This document shows positions 19,487 to 26,936 of a stretch of 64,000 nt of DNA, piece by piece; the first letter of the stretch is position 1; every line of letters begins with the position of its first letter. Location: assembly GCA_945877425.1 (NCBI GenBank), contig CAMCRZ010000002.1, forward strand, positions 124,001-188,000. The letters are read 5' to 3'. Under the pieces are notes generated by a model. The model saw only the letters and a program-made list of their open reading frames with translations, did not search any database and was not told the DNA's origin. This stretch comes from an uncultured Treponema sp. Lineage in GTDB: Bacteria; Spirochaetota; Spirochaetia; Treponematales; Treponemataceae. The position numbers and the translations under genes were made by a program.

Positions 19487-19559
19487 AGCCGCCGCAGGGA
19501 TTCGGACCCAGGACCTCGAGATTACAAATCACGCGCTCTACCAGCTGAGCTACAGCGGC
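19487..19559 (-). tRNA. tRNA-Thr (UGU), with unusual T arm
   Basis: The acceptor stem GCCGCTG/CGGCGGC and D arm GCTC-AGCTGGTA-GAGC are normal. The anticodon loop TTTGTAA carries TGT. The anticodon stem CGTGA/TCTCG has a U-U mismatch (29-41). The T stem CTGGG/CCCTG has a U-U mismatch (50-64), and the T loop reads TCCGAAT instead of TTCGAAT, so the normally invariant U55 is C. The discriminator is U; CCA is not encoded. It is cotranscribed with tRNA-Tyr. Confidence 0.9.
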
Positions 19560-19602
19560 TTGTTTTTTTTGTTCAACTGTTGTTTAACAGCTGACGAATA
19601 AG

Positions 19603-19631
19603 AATATATACCTTTGAAAAAAAAATGTCAA
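19603..19631 (-). promoter_or_regulatory. Strong sigma-70 promoter of the tRNA-Thr/tRNA-Tyr operon
   Basis: Minus strand TTGACA (19626-19631), 17-base spacer, TATATT (19603-19608): a near-consensus promoter. The start is predicted near 19596, leaving about 37 bases of leader before tRNA-Thr; this leader holds a 7-bp hairpin (AGCTGTT-AAAC-AACAGTT). The remaining sequence up to the glgA stop at 19675 is an A/T-rich stretch with no other signal. Confidence 0.85.
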
Positions 19632-19674
19632 CTGTTTTCTAAAAAATTTATTAAAAAAAATATTTTTTTTTATT

Positions 19675-21288
19675 TTAATCCTTCCGTGAAGCCATAATGT
19701 TTTTGTACAGGGGAATATATCCGTTTTCCGTTATGTTTTTCCACGAAAAGTTATTCTTTACGTATTTTGCGGCATAACTTATCATGTTGAGGAAAATGTT
19801 TTCTCCCGGAATGGATTTTATTTTTATAAGCGAATAAAGTGTTTTTGCAAGTTCTTCTTTTGTGTTTGGAGAATAAAGATATCCTGTTTCGTCGCTTACA
19901 ATCTTGCAAAGTCCGCCTGTTGCATTTGCTACTGGAATTGTTCCTAAAATCTGGGCAATAAAATCTTCAAGGCCGCATGGTTCAAAATAGCTTGGATGAA
20001 GTGAAAAATCAGCAGCGGCAACACTTAATCTTGCAAGTTTCTGATTGTATCCCTTAAGGTAAACGCATTTTCCACTGTATTTTTCAGCAGTATCAGACAG
20101 CATGCGCTCTAAAGCCGGAAAGCCCTGCCCTGCAAATATAAAGTTTACGGGAAGATTTTTTTCAAGAAGTTCCTGTGCAGCCTGAGCCAGAATGTCAATT
20201 CCCTTCTGGTGAACTACCCTTCCGTGATAGCAGATGAAAACCTGGGACTCATCAGTTAAAACTTCTGGAGAAATATAGCCGTATTGGGTAAGTTCGAGTG
20301 ACTTGTTTTTTTCAGCAGATAAAGGCGATGCATATTCTCTTACAAAATCATTTCTGCAGAGTATTTTTCCCTTAAGGTCTTTGTTTTCTGGAGAATAGCT
20401 GTATGGAAGAAGGGAAATTTCAGGATTTTCAGGAGAATATTTAAATGCATCAATGCCGTTTGTAATGCCTGTAATCTTAATGTTTCTTTTTGAAAATTCC
20501 TGGGAAAGCCCTGCCGTATCTGTTTTTCCTTCAAGGATTTCTTTAGCATATTCCGGTGAAACTGTGGTAAATGATGCACAGCAGGCTGAAAGAAGAAAAG
20601 GCTCTACTTTTCCGTTTAAAAGTCCTGGAGAAAGGTATTTTTCTTCAATGGAAGTGTAATGTTCTGCTTCTTTTACTGAAGAAAATTCGTGATGATATCC
20701 TGGGCCTGCATTGTGAATCGTAACGATGGACTTTGTGTTCCGGTAAAAATCAGCAAAATAACTTTGTGTCTGCTTTCCGTATTCAATAAAAAACGGAACT
20801 AATGCGGCTGTTGCGTCCTGACAGTGAACTATATCCGGAGCGTCTTCTCTTGAACATGTTAATCCGTAGTAAGCAACTGCTTTTTGAAACAGAGTGTTAA
20901 GGTACTGGGAATCAAGATGGCCTTCGCCTTTTTTATGGGAAAAGTCTTTTTCTTCTTCTTCCTGAGTGTAAGTGTAGACGCCCTGTTTTTCAATAAAGTG
21001 ACTGTTGCCTATAAAAACTATTTCTACGTTGTTTTTTGTGCCGTGACTGAAGGAAACTGTTACTTCTTTATGTTCCACAGAAAAATGCACAGGGTGATGG
21101 TAATAGCAGTTGTAGCTGCTGCAGTTTTTTAAAATCGTACATTTATAGAGGGGAATGAAAAGCGTTACTTTATGACCTAAGGAAACAAGTGTTTCTGCCA
21201 GAGAACAGGCTACATTTTTTACACCGCCGGCTTCTGCGATTCCTGCATATTCCCTTGAAACAAGCCAGATGTTTAATTTCCTTTCCAT
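19675..21288 (-). CDS. glgA: Glycogen/starch synthase (GT5 family)
   Basis: 537 residues, typical GT5 length, transferring glucose from ADP- or UDP-glucose to an alpha-1,4-glucan. The N-terminal starch-synthase domain begins NIWLVSREYAGIAEAGGVKNV, and the C-terminal GT-B domain has the HPSYFEPCGLEDFIAQILGTIPVANATGGL motif. In bacterial GlgA the N-terminal donor-binding motif is KxGG; here the position of the lysine is glutamate (EAGG), so donor use may differ. The start has a GGAGG site 7 bases upstream. It is followed upstream on the same strand by the aroH-type gene (gap 24 bases). Confidence 0.85.
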   Translation of the reverse strand: MERKLNIWLVSREYAGIAEAGGVKNVACSLAETLVSLGHKVTLFIPLYKCTILKNCSSYNCYYHHPVHFSVEHKEVTVSFSHGTKNNVEIVFIGNSHFIEKQGVYTYTQEEEEKDFSHKKGEGHLDSQYLNTLFQKAVAYYGLTCSREDAPDIVHCQDATAALVPFFIEYGKQTQSYFADFYRNTKSIVTIHNAGPGYHHEFSSVKEAEHYTSIEEKYLSPGLLNGKVEPFLLSACCASFTTVSPEYAKEILEGKTDTAGLSQEFSKRNIKITGITNGIDAFKYSPENPEISLLPYSYSPENKDLKGKILCRNDFVREYASPLSAEKNKSLELTQYGYISPEVLTDESQVFICYHGRVVHQKGIDILAQAAQELLEKNLPVNFIFAGQGFPALERMLSDTAEKYSGKCVYLKGYNQKLARLSVAAADFSLHPSYFEPCGLEDFIAQILGTIPVANATGGLCKIVSDETGYLYSPNTKEELAKTLYSLIKIKSIPGENIFLNMISYAAKYVKNNFSWKNITENGYIPLYKNIMASRKD

Positions 21289-21312
21289 AGAGTCGTCCTC
21301 CGAAAAAAAAAG

Positions 21313-21696
21313 TCAGTTGCCTGAAGCAAAATCAGGTCTTAAAACTTGAGCTCCGTTTGTGTACACAGGAACAGGGGAACTTTCTTCCGGAAGATATACT
21401 GTAACCATAACCCTTATTGTTTTAGGCAGCATTCCTTTTATAACTGCTTCCTGAGAAACAAAAAGCGGTACTTTTGAAGTATCAATTCCTGTGGCGGACT
21501 TTCTTAATGCAGTTGCAGCGTTAAGAGTGTCTAAATCAGGAGTCATTGTAAAGTGAATGTTTACGATATTTTCTGCCTTAATGTGATTTTTTTCAAAAAG
21601 CGTGCTGCAGAGAGTTTGTATTTCCTGGGTAATTGATTCAGGGGAATTTTCTGCACAACAGGCTCCTCTGATTGAAAAGAGTTTCATTGCGTTCAT
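21313..21696 (-). CDS. aroH: Chorismate mutase, AroH type
   Basis: 127 residues, the size of the monofunctional trimeric AroH fold. It shows SIRGACCAENSPESI at the N-terminus, IHFTMTPDLDTLNAATALRK in the middle and the MLPKTIRVMVTVYLP segment that supplies the active-site arginine. It converts chorismate to prephenate for phenylalanine/tyrosine synthesis. The start ATG has an AAGGAAT site about 8 bases upstream; an in-frame ATG three codons later is possible. No other aromatic-pathway genes are nearby. Confidence 0.9.
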   Translation of the reverse strand: MNAMKLFSIRGACCAENSPESITQEIQTLCSTLFEKNHIKAENIVNIHFTMTPDLDTLNAATALRKSATGIDTSKVPLFVSQEAVIKGMLPKTIRVMVTVYLPEESSPVPVYTNGAQVLRPDFASGN

Positions 21697-21751
21697 TTAC
21701 GTTATTCCTTAACTTATGTAATTTTTATTTTACGGCTGCAAATTGTAAAAA

Positions 21752-22585
21752 TCAGCGCATGGAAGAAAGTGATTCTATAATTGCAGAGATTTGTCCGTTT
21801 TTTGCCAGTTCAGCAAGATGAGGATGATTGTCCATAAGTTCAGCAAAATGTGCAAGACGTTCGATTGCCTTATCCTGTGCAATAAAGTCTTTTGCGTACA
21901 GTTTGGAACTTTCCTTAAGTTGTTCGTCGCAATATGAAATGTAATTTTCGTAAAGCTTTTTTCCTTCGTTGTAAAGCTGAATGTCCGGAACTGTAATTAT
22001 CTGGATGGTAACTGCCTTTAATTCAACGTCAGAAAGTGCAGCTTTATTTTTTTCAACCAGAGACTTAATCTGTTCCTGAGAAAATTCGTAACTGCCGCAA
22101 AAAAGATTTCCTGAATCAGCAAAAAGAATTTCTGCAAGGCTTTGAACAATAACATCAGTTTTATTTTTTAAATATGATTCAAGATCGCCCTGGCTAAGCA
22201 CTTTATTTTCTGTGTAAAGGGAAAGAAGCTGCTGGTCTGAAACTGAATACGACACTTTTACGTTAAAGTTATAGTCAAAAACAGGATTCAGCGGTAACTG
22301 ACTTGAATAAATGTCTGCTGAAGGAAGCTTGCCCTTTATTGATGAAGTTATGGTTGTATCCTTTAGGGAAAAAGGCGTAAGTTTTGTATTTTTCGGTATA
22401 AGGTGATGGTAACTCCAGTGAAATGCATTTCCGTATACAATGTTTTTAGATGTGCCGCCAAGTTTAGTTGTCATAACAGCCCTTGTTTCTGTATCTATAA
22501 AAAGTGAAACCCAGCCGCATACAAAAACTGCTGCTGCTATTGCTGCTAAAATTATAAACTTAAAAAAAAATTTTCTTGCTTTCAT
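21752..22585 (-). CDS. Membrane-anchored protein, band-7/SPFH-like, function unknown
   Basis: 277 residues with one N-terminal membrane helix (about 9-30, FIILAAIAAAVFVCGWVSLFI) and a large extracytoplasmic part. The stretch DYNFNVKVSYSVSDQQLLSLY...NKTDVIVQSLAEIL followed by VELKAVTIQIITVPDIQLYNEGKKLYENYI resembles the beta-rich then helical order of SPFH (band-7) proteins, though I cannot confirm membership by eye. It has no ribosome binding site; a -10 box lies 10 bases before the ATG (see 22596-22624). It is divergent from the small membrane protein gene at 22633. Confidence 0.6.
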   Translation of the reverse strand: MKARKFFFKFIILAAIAAAVFVCGWVSLFIDTETRAVMTTKLGGTSKNIVYGNAFHWSYHHLIPKNTKLTPFSLKDTTITSSIKGKLPSADIYSSQLPLNPVFDYNFNVKVSYSVSDQQLLSLYTENKVLSQGDLESYLKNKTDVIVQSLAEILFADSGNLFCGSYEFSQEQIKSLVEKNKAALSDVELKAVTIQIITVPDIQLYNEGKKLYENYISYCDEQLKESSKLYAKDFIAQDKAIERLAHFAELMDNHPHLAELAKNGQISAIIESLSSMR

Positions 22586-22605
22586 AATAGTGAAAATGAT
22601 ACAAT
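22576..22605 (+). promoter_or_regulatory. Extended -10 promoter for the small membrane protein gene
   Basis: TTGCTT (22576-22581), 18-base spacer, then TGA-TACAAT (22597-22605), an extended -10. The predicted start near 22612 gives a leader of about 20 bases without a recognisable ribosome binding site. It overlaps the oppositely directed promoter at 22596-22624. Confidence 0.5.
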
Positions 22606-22624
22606 ATTTTTAAAAACATTCCAA
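22596..22624 (-). promoter_or_regulatory. Promoter for the band-7-like gene, near-leaderless
   Basis: Minus strand TTGGAA (22619-22624), 17-base spacer, TATCAT (22596-22601). Only 10 bases separate the -10 box from the ATG at 22585, so the leader would be about 2-4 bases. Confidence 0.5.
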
Positions 22625-22632
22625 CTTAATTT

Positions 22633-22995
22633 ATGAATAAACGTTTAGCCGACTTTAAAAATAATCTTAATACATCTTTTCTCTTTAAGCTTACATGGCG
22701 TTCGTTTTTATTTCTGTTTCTTGAAAATTTCGTTCTGCTTATTCTTTACCTTAGCGGAAATTTTCAGCCTTTTATGGACAGTACGCAGAAATTCCTTTTA
22801 ATGCTCTGTTCTTTTTTTTCAATAATCCAGATGCTTTTTTCTTTTGCAGGAATTGTGGAAAGCATAGTGCTTTATTTTATTGAAAAGCGTGCTTCTTACT
22901 GGATTTATTTTGGAATTTATGCAGGTTCACTGATTTTTTCTGTTGTAATTGTCCTGCTTATAAGGGTAATTTCTTTTTTAAGCAACGGCTTTTAG
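22633..22995 (+). CDS. Small three-span membrane protein, unknown
   Basis: 120 residues. After a short basic N-terminus there are three hydrophobic segments (about 18-42, 53-78 and 88-113). I recognise no family. It starts 48 bases from the divergent band-7-like gene, with an extended -10 promoter but no ribosome binding site. Codon use and hydrophobic pattern support a real gene; there is no basis for a function. Confidence 0.6.
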   Translation: MNKRLADFKNNLNTSFLFKLTWRSFLFLFLENFVLLILYLSGNFQPFMDSTQKFLLMLCSFFSIIQMLFSFAGIVESIVLYFIEKRASYWIYFGIYAGSLIFSVVIVLLIRVISFLSNGF

Positions 22996-23015
22996 TCTGT
23001 GCGGCATTTGCTGTG

Positions 23016-23096
23016 GATGCAACTTGTGCGGGCGGAAAGTTCGGGACTGCATTTCTTGGCGTTGTATTTCGGGGCTGCAATTTTGGGCGGAAGAGG
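23016..23096. repeat. GC-rich imperfect 28-bp repeats in the gap before cca
   Basis: The gap 22996-23156 is clearly richer in G and T than its surroundings. It contains about three degenerate units of 24-29 bases (23016-23044, 23045-23072, 23073-23096). Units two and three match at about 18 of 22 positions around TTCGGG(A/G)CTGCA. No coding or hairpin function is visible; this may be a remnant of a dispersed repeat. Confidence 0.4.
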
Positions 23097-23141
23097 TTAA
23101 ATGGCCGGGTTAAATTATGCGTGGAATTTTTCTTCTTGTTT

Positions 23142-23150
23142 TGATACAAT
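23142..23150 (+). promoter_or_regulatory. Extended -10 promoter of cca, leaderless geometry
   Basis: TGA-TACAAT ends at 23150 and the ATG of cca begins at 23157, only 6 bases later, so transcription is predicted to begin at or next to the start codon. The -35 region is weak and there is no ribosome binding site. Confidence 0.5.
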
Positions 23151-23156
23151 GACTTT

Positions 23157-24578
23157 ATGATTTTTCAGAACAATCCTTCCAAAATTAGTAAAATAAAAAT
23201 ACCTGACGTACTTAAAAAAGTTAACGATATATTTGTTTCTGCAGGATTTAAGGCTTATCTTGTTGGCGGTGCTGTAAGAGATGCACTTCTTGGCAAGGAA
23301 AATCATGACTGGGACATTGCAACTGATGCTTCTCCGGAACAAGTCATGAAGATTTTTAAGAAAGTCATACCTACAGGAATTGCACACGGAACAGTTACAG
23401 TCCACATTTTTAATTTACAGCTGGAAACTACAACTTTCCGTACAGATTCATACTATTCAGACGGACGCCATCCTGACAAAATAAGCTTTGCCGCTACGAT
23501 TGAAGAAGATTTAAGCCGCCGTGATTTTACAATGAATGCAATTGCAGCAGATTTAGGAACAGGAGTTTTAACTGATCCTTTTAACGGAAGACAGGACATT
23601 CGTGATAAAAAAATACGTACTGTAGGAAATCCCTTTGAGCGCTTTGATGAAGACGGACTCAGGCCGGTAAGAGCAGTGCGTTTTGCCAGCCAGTTGGGTT
23701 TTGACATTGAAGAAAAAACTTTTGCCGCTTTAAGTGACAGTGCCGTTTTGAAAAAAACTTCACTTATTTCGGTGGAGCGTTTCCGTGATGAGTTTTGCAA
23801 AATCCTTAAGACAGAAAAACCTTCTGCAGGGCTTAAGCTTCTGGAAAAAACTGGAATACTTGATCTTTTTATTCCTGAGTTTAAAGTCTGCAGAGGATGT
23901 TCCCAGCAGGATTACAGGGGATTTCATGAATTTGATGTTGCAGACCATTTGTTTTACGCTTGTGACGGTGCGCCGAAAGAAAACCTTAGGGTAAGGCTTT
24001 CTGCATTTTTCCATGACATCGGTAAGCCTGAAGCTAAAACTGTAGAAATTTTACAGGGCAATGAAATAGTTCACTTTCACGGGCATGAACAGATTTCTTC
24101 ACTTAAAGCAGAAAAAATAATGACGAACCTTAAATTTTCAAACGAAGAAATAAAGAAAACAGTTCATCTTGTAAAGCAGCATATGTTTTACTACGAAAGT
24201 TCCTGGAAAGACAGTGCAGTCAGGCGTTTTATAATCAAAGTGGGAATGGAAAATATTGAAGACTTGTTTTTGCTAAGGTTTGCAGATGTAGCTGGAATGC
24301 ATAATGTAAAGCCTGTGCCTTTAAGTCCGGTGTGGAATTCCATAGACGAATTCAGAAAGAGGATTGAAAAAGTAAGGGAAGAAAAATCAGCCTTAAGCTT
24401 AAAGGATCTTTGCGTTAACGGTAAAGACTTGATGAATGAAGGCATTCCTGCAGGAAAGCAGCTTGGTCTTATTCTTAATGAACTTTTTGAAGCCGTTACG
24501 GAAGACCCTTCACTTAACGAAAAAGACCGTCTTTTGAAAATTGCATTAAATATTTACAGAACAAAATGCACTATATGA
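23157..24578 (+). CDS. cca: CCA-adding/PolyA-type tRNA nucleotidyltransferase with HD domain
   Basis: 473 residues. The N-terminal nucleotidyltransferase head has LVGGAVRDALLG and the metal-binding DWDIAT (DxD), followed by RRDFTMNAIA and the ERFDEDGLRPVRAVRFA RNA-binding motif. A C-terminal HD domain has FFHDIGKPE and HFHGHEQISS. It builds or repairs the 3' CCA of tRNAs; this agrees with the two tRNA genes in this window, neither of which encodes CCA. The start is directly behind a -10 box, suggesting a leaderless message. A pure poly(A) polymerase role cannot be excluded without alignment. Confidence 0.9.
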   Translation: MIFQNNPSKISKIKIPDVLKKVNDIFVSAGFKAYLVGGAVRDALLGKENHDWDIATDASPEQVMKIFKKVIPTGIAHGTVTVHIFNLQLETTTFRTDSYYSDGRHPDKISFAATIEEDLSRRDFTMNAIAADLGTGVLTDPFNGRQDIRDKKIRTVGNPFERFDEDGLRPVRAVRFASQLGFDIEEKTFAALSDSAVLKKTSLISVERFRDEFCKILKTEKPSAGLKLLEKTGILDLFIPEFKVCRGCSQQDYRGFHEFDVADHLFYACDGAPKENLRVRLSAFFHDIGKPEAKTVEILQGNEIVHFHGHEQISSLKAEKIMTNLKFSNEEIKKTVHLVKQHMFYYESSWKDSAVRRFIIKVGMENIEDLFLLRFADVAGMHNVKPVPLSPVWNSIDEFRKRIEKVREEKSALSLKDLCVNGKDLMNEGIPAGKQLGLILNELFEAVTEDPSLNEKDRLLKIALNIYRTKCTI

Positions 24579-24602
24579 TTTTTTACATGATTTTTATGCT
24601 GA

Positions 24603-24631
24603 TTGAAAAGCACTCTGTTTTGTGATATTGT
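24603..24631 (+). promoter_or_regulatory. Sigma-70 promoter of trpS
   Basis: TTGAAA (24603-24608), 17-base spacer, TATTGT (24626-24631) preceded by TGA (extended -10). The predicted start near 24638 leaves about 36 bases of leader, containing the AGGA ribosome binding site of trpS and too short for a T-box or trp leader. Confidence 0.65.
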
Positions 24632-24673
24632 CGAAATCAAATTTCACTGAATAAACTGAATTAGGAAAATAAA

Positions 24674-25762
24674 ATGTCAGAAAATCAAATTGAAGATGTA
24701 AACAAAACTTTTGAAACTGCTGTAGAAAAATCAAGGCAGATAGAAGCAGACCTTGAAGTAAATCCTAAAAAATACCGTGTTCTTACAGGAGACAGACCTA
24801 CAGGAAGGCTTCATATAGGACATTATTTCGGAAGCTTGCAGAACCGCGTAAAGCTTTCAAAAATGGGCATTCCCACCATGATTCTTATTGCTGACTATCA
24901 GGTTTTAACTGATCACGATGCATTTGATAAAATCAGTCAGAATACGAAACAGCTTGTAATTGATTATCTTGCTGCAGGAATTGAACCTGGCGAAAACGTA
25001 ATTATTTATCCGCACTCTTACGTTCCTGAATGTAATCAGCTTATGCTTCCTTTTCTTACTTTAGTTTCCAATTCTGAACTTGAAAGAAATCCTACTGTAA
25101 GGGAAGAAATTTCCAAATCTGAACTGTCTGTTGTAAATGCAGGAATGCTGACTTATCCTGTTCATCAGGCATGCGACATTCTTTTCTGTAAGGGAAACGT
25201 TGTGCCTGTTGGAAAAGACCAGCTTCCTCACATTGAGCTTACAAGAAACATTGCAAAACGCTTTAACAAAAAGTTCTGTAAGGACAGAGAACCAGTGTTC
25301 CCTCTTCCAAATGCACTTCTTTCAAAAAATCCAAGTATTGCAGGGCTTGACGGCAACCAGAAAATGAGCAAGTCCAGAAACAATGCAATTTTCCTCTGCA
25401 ACACAGAAGACGAAACTGCAGCACTTATAAAGAAAGCAAAAACTGACGGAGAAAGAGTCATTACTTACGACCCAGTAAACAGACCTGAAGTTTCAAATCT
25501 TTTAAGCCTTATTTCTTTGTGTACGGAAGAAAGTCCTGAAGTAATTGCTTCAAGAATCGGTGACGGCGGAAGCGGCAAGCTTAAGGCTGAACTTACTTCT
25601 GCAATAAACGAAAAGCTTCGTCCTTTAAGGGAAAAACGCAGTCAACTGGAAAAAGAGCCTGAATATATCTGCAAGGTTTTAAAGGAAGGCGCTGAAAGGG
25701 CACGGGAAATTGCAGTAAAGACTTTAACTGAAGTCCGTGATGCCATGAATATGACTATATGA
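24674..25762 (+). CDS. trpS: Tryptophanyl-tRNA synthetase
   Basis: 362 residues, class I aminoacyl-tRNA synthetase that charges tRNA-Trp. The HIGH motif (RPTGRLHIGHYFGSLQNRV) and KMSKS motif (GNQKMSKSRNNAIFL) are intact. About 30 extra residues precede the catalytic core. The start has a TAGGA site about 8 bases upstream. alr follows 10 bases downstream, with its ribosome binding site overlapping the trpS stop, so the two are coupled. Confidence 0.95.
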   Translation: MSENQIEDVNKTFETAVEKSRQIEADLEVNPKKYRVLTGDRPTGRLHIGHYFGSLQNRVKLSKMGIPTMILIADYQVLTDHDAFDKISQNTKQLVIDYLAAGIEPGENVIIYPHSYVPECNQLMLPFLTLVSNSELERNPTVREEISKSELSVVNAGMLTYPVHQACDILFCKGNVVPVGKDQLPHIELTRNIAKRFNKKFCKDREPVFPLPNALLSKNPSIAGLDGNQKMSKSRNNAIFLCNTEDETAALIKKAKTDGERVITYDPVNRPEVSNLLSLISLCTEESPEVIASRIGDGGSGKLKAELTSAINEKLRPLREKRSQLEKEPEYICKVLKEGAERAREIAVKTLTEVRDAMNMTI

Positions 25763-25772
25763 GGCAGAAAAA

Positions 25773-26936
25773 GTGCGTGCTACTAAAGCCATAATTCATC
25801 TGGAAAATTTTTCCCATAATCTTAATGAAATAAAAAAATGCCTTTCTGCTGAAACTAAAATGTGTGTTGCAGTAAAGGCAGATGCTTACGGTCACGGTGC
25901 TGTAAAATGCGCTCAAGTTGCAGAAAAACAAGGTGCAGCTTTTCTTGCAGTTGCAACTGTGGAAGAAGGTGCTGAATTAAGGGCTGCAGGAATAAAGACG
26001 CCAATCCTTATGCTAAGCCTTTGTGCTCCTGAAGAAATTCCTGAAGCTGTAGCAAACGACATAACGCCTTTTGTTTTTGATGAAGAATATGCACTTTTAT
26101 TTGACGCAGAAGTTTTAAGGCAGAACAAAAAAGACTATTGCGTTCACATTGCAGTTGACACAGGAATGGGAAGAATCGGTGTTTACGAAAATGAAGCTGC
26201 ATCTCTGGCAGGAAAAATTTCTTTGTGCAAAGGAATTAAGCTTGGAGGAATGGCAACTCATCTTGCAGTAAGTGATTCAGTAACGGCTTCTTCTGTTGAA
26301 TATACGAAAAATCAGTTTGAAAAGTTTAAGAGAGCAATTGAAAACGTAAAAAAAGAAGGCATTGATCCGGGAATATGCCATTGTGCCAACAGCGCAGCCA
26401 CACTTGCCTTCCCTGAGTTTCATCTTGATATGGTAAGACCCGGAATTATTACTTACGGCTATTATGCTGATGAAGTTGACAGGGAATATCTTAAAAGCAG
26501 GAACATTGATGTTGACCTTAAGCCTGTTATGACAGTTGAAACTTCTGTCTGTGCCGTACGTGATGTTTTTAAAGGTGAATCTGTAGGATACGGAAGGACA
26601 TGGTGTGCAGAAGAAAATACTAAAGTAGGAGTGCTTACGGCAGGATATGCAGACGGAATTTTGCGTAACTACAGTTCTAGCGGCGTGAAAATTTCAGTAA
26701 ACGGAAAGCTTTATCCTATTTGCGGAAGAATCTGCATGGATCAGTTTATGATAAATCTTGGCAAGGACGGAGAAAACGGAACTGTAAAACGCTGGGACAA
26801 AGCCGTAATTTTTGGTGCAGAAGAAGACGGTGCCCTTTTAACTGCAGACGACATTGCCCGGTTGACAGGTACAATTTCTTATGAAGTTACCTGCTGCATT
26901 TCAAAAAGAGTCCGCCGTATCTTTATAAATTCTTAA
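25773..26936 (+). CDS. alr: Alanine racemase
   Basis: 387 residues, fold III PLP enzyme making D-alanine for peptidoglycan. The PLP lysine is K35 in VAVKADAYGHG. The GMGRIG segment, the SVGYGRTW catalytic-tyrosine region and the ICMDQFMI motif near the C-terminus are present. The start is GTG, chosen for the GAGG site formed over the trpS stop codon. Its 3' end overlaps the convergent folC gene by 14 bases. Confidence 0.95.
   Translation: MRATKAIIHLENFSHNLNEIKKCLSAETKMCVAVKADAYGHGAVKCAQVAEKQGAAFLAVATVEEGAELRAAGIKTPILMLSLCAPEEIPEAVANDITPFVFDEEYALLFDAEVLRQNKKDYCVHIAVDTGMGRIGVYENEAASLAGKISLCKGIKLGGMATHLAVSDSVTASSVEYTKNQFEKFKRAIENVKKEGIDPGICHCANSAATLAFPEFHLDMVRPGIITYGYYADEVDREYLKSRNIDVDLKPVMTVETSVCAVRDVFKGESVGYGRTWCAEENTKVGVLTAGYADGILRNYSSSGVKISVNGKLYPICGRICMDQFMINLGKDGENGTVKRWDKAVIFGAEEDGALLTADDIARLTGTISYEVTCCISKRVRRIFINS

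Noticed and set aside
19130..19594. Plus-strand coding frame of about 154 codons
   Set aside because: It runs antisense through the MBL gene start, a terminator and both tRNA genes; the peptide shows only translated tRNA sequence.
24632..24673. T-box or trp leader upstream of trpS
   Set aside because: The predicted leader is only about 36 bases and holds no tryptophan codons or specifier-like structure.
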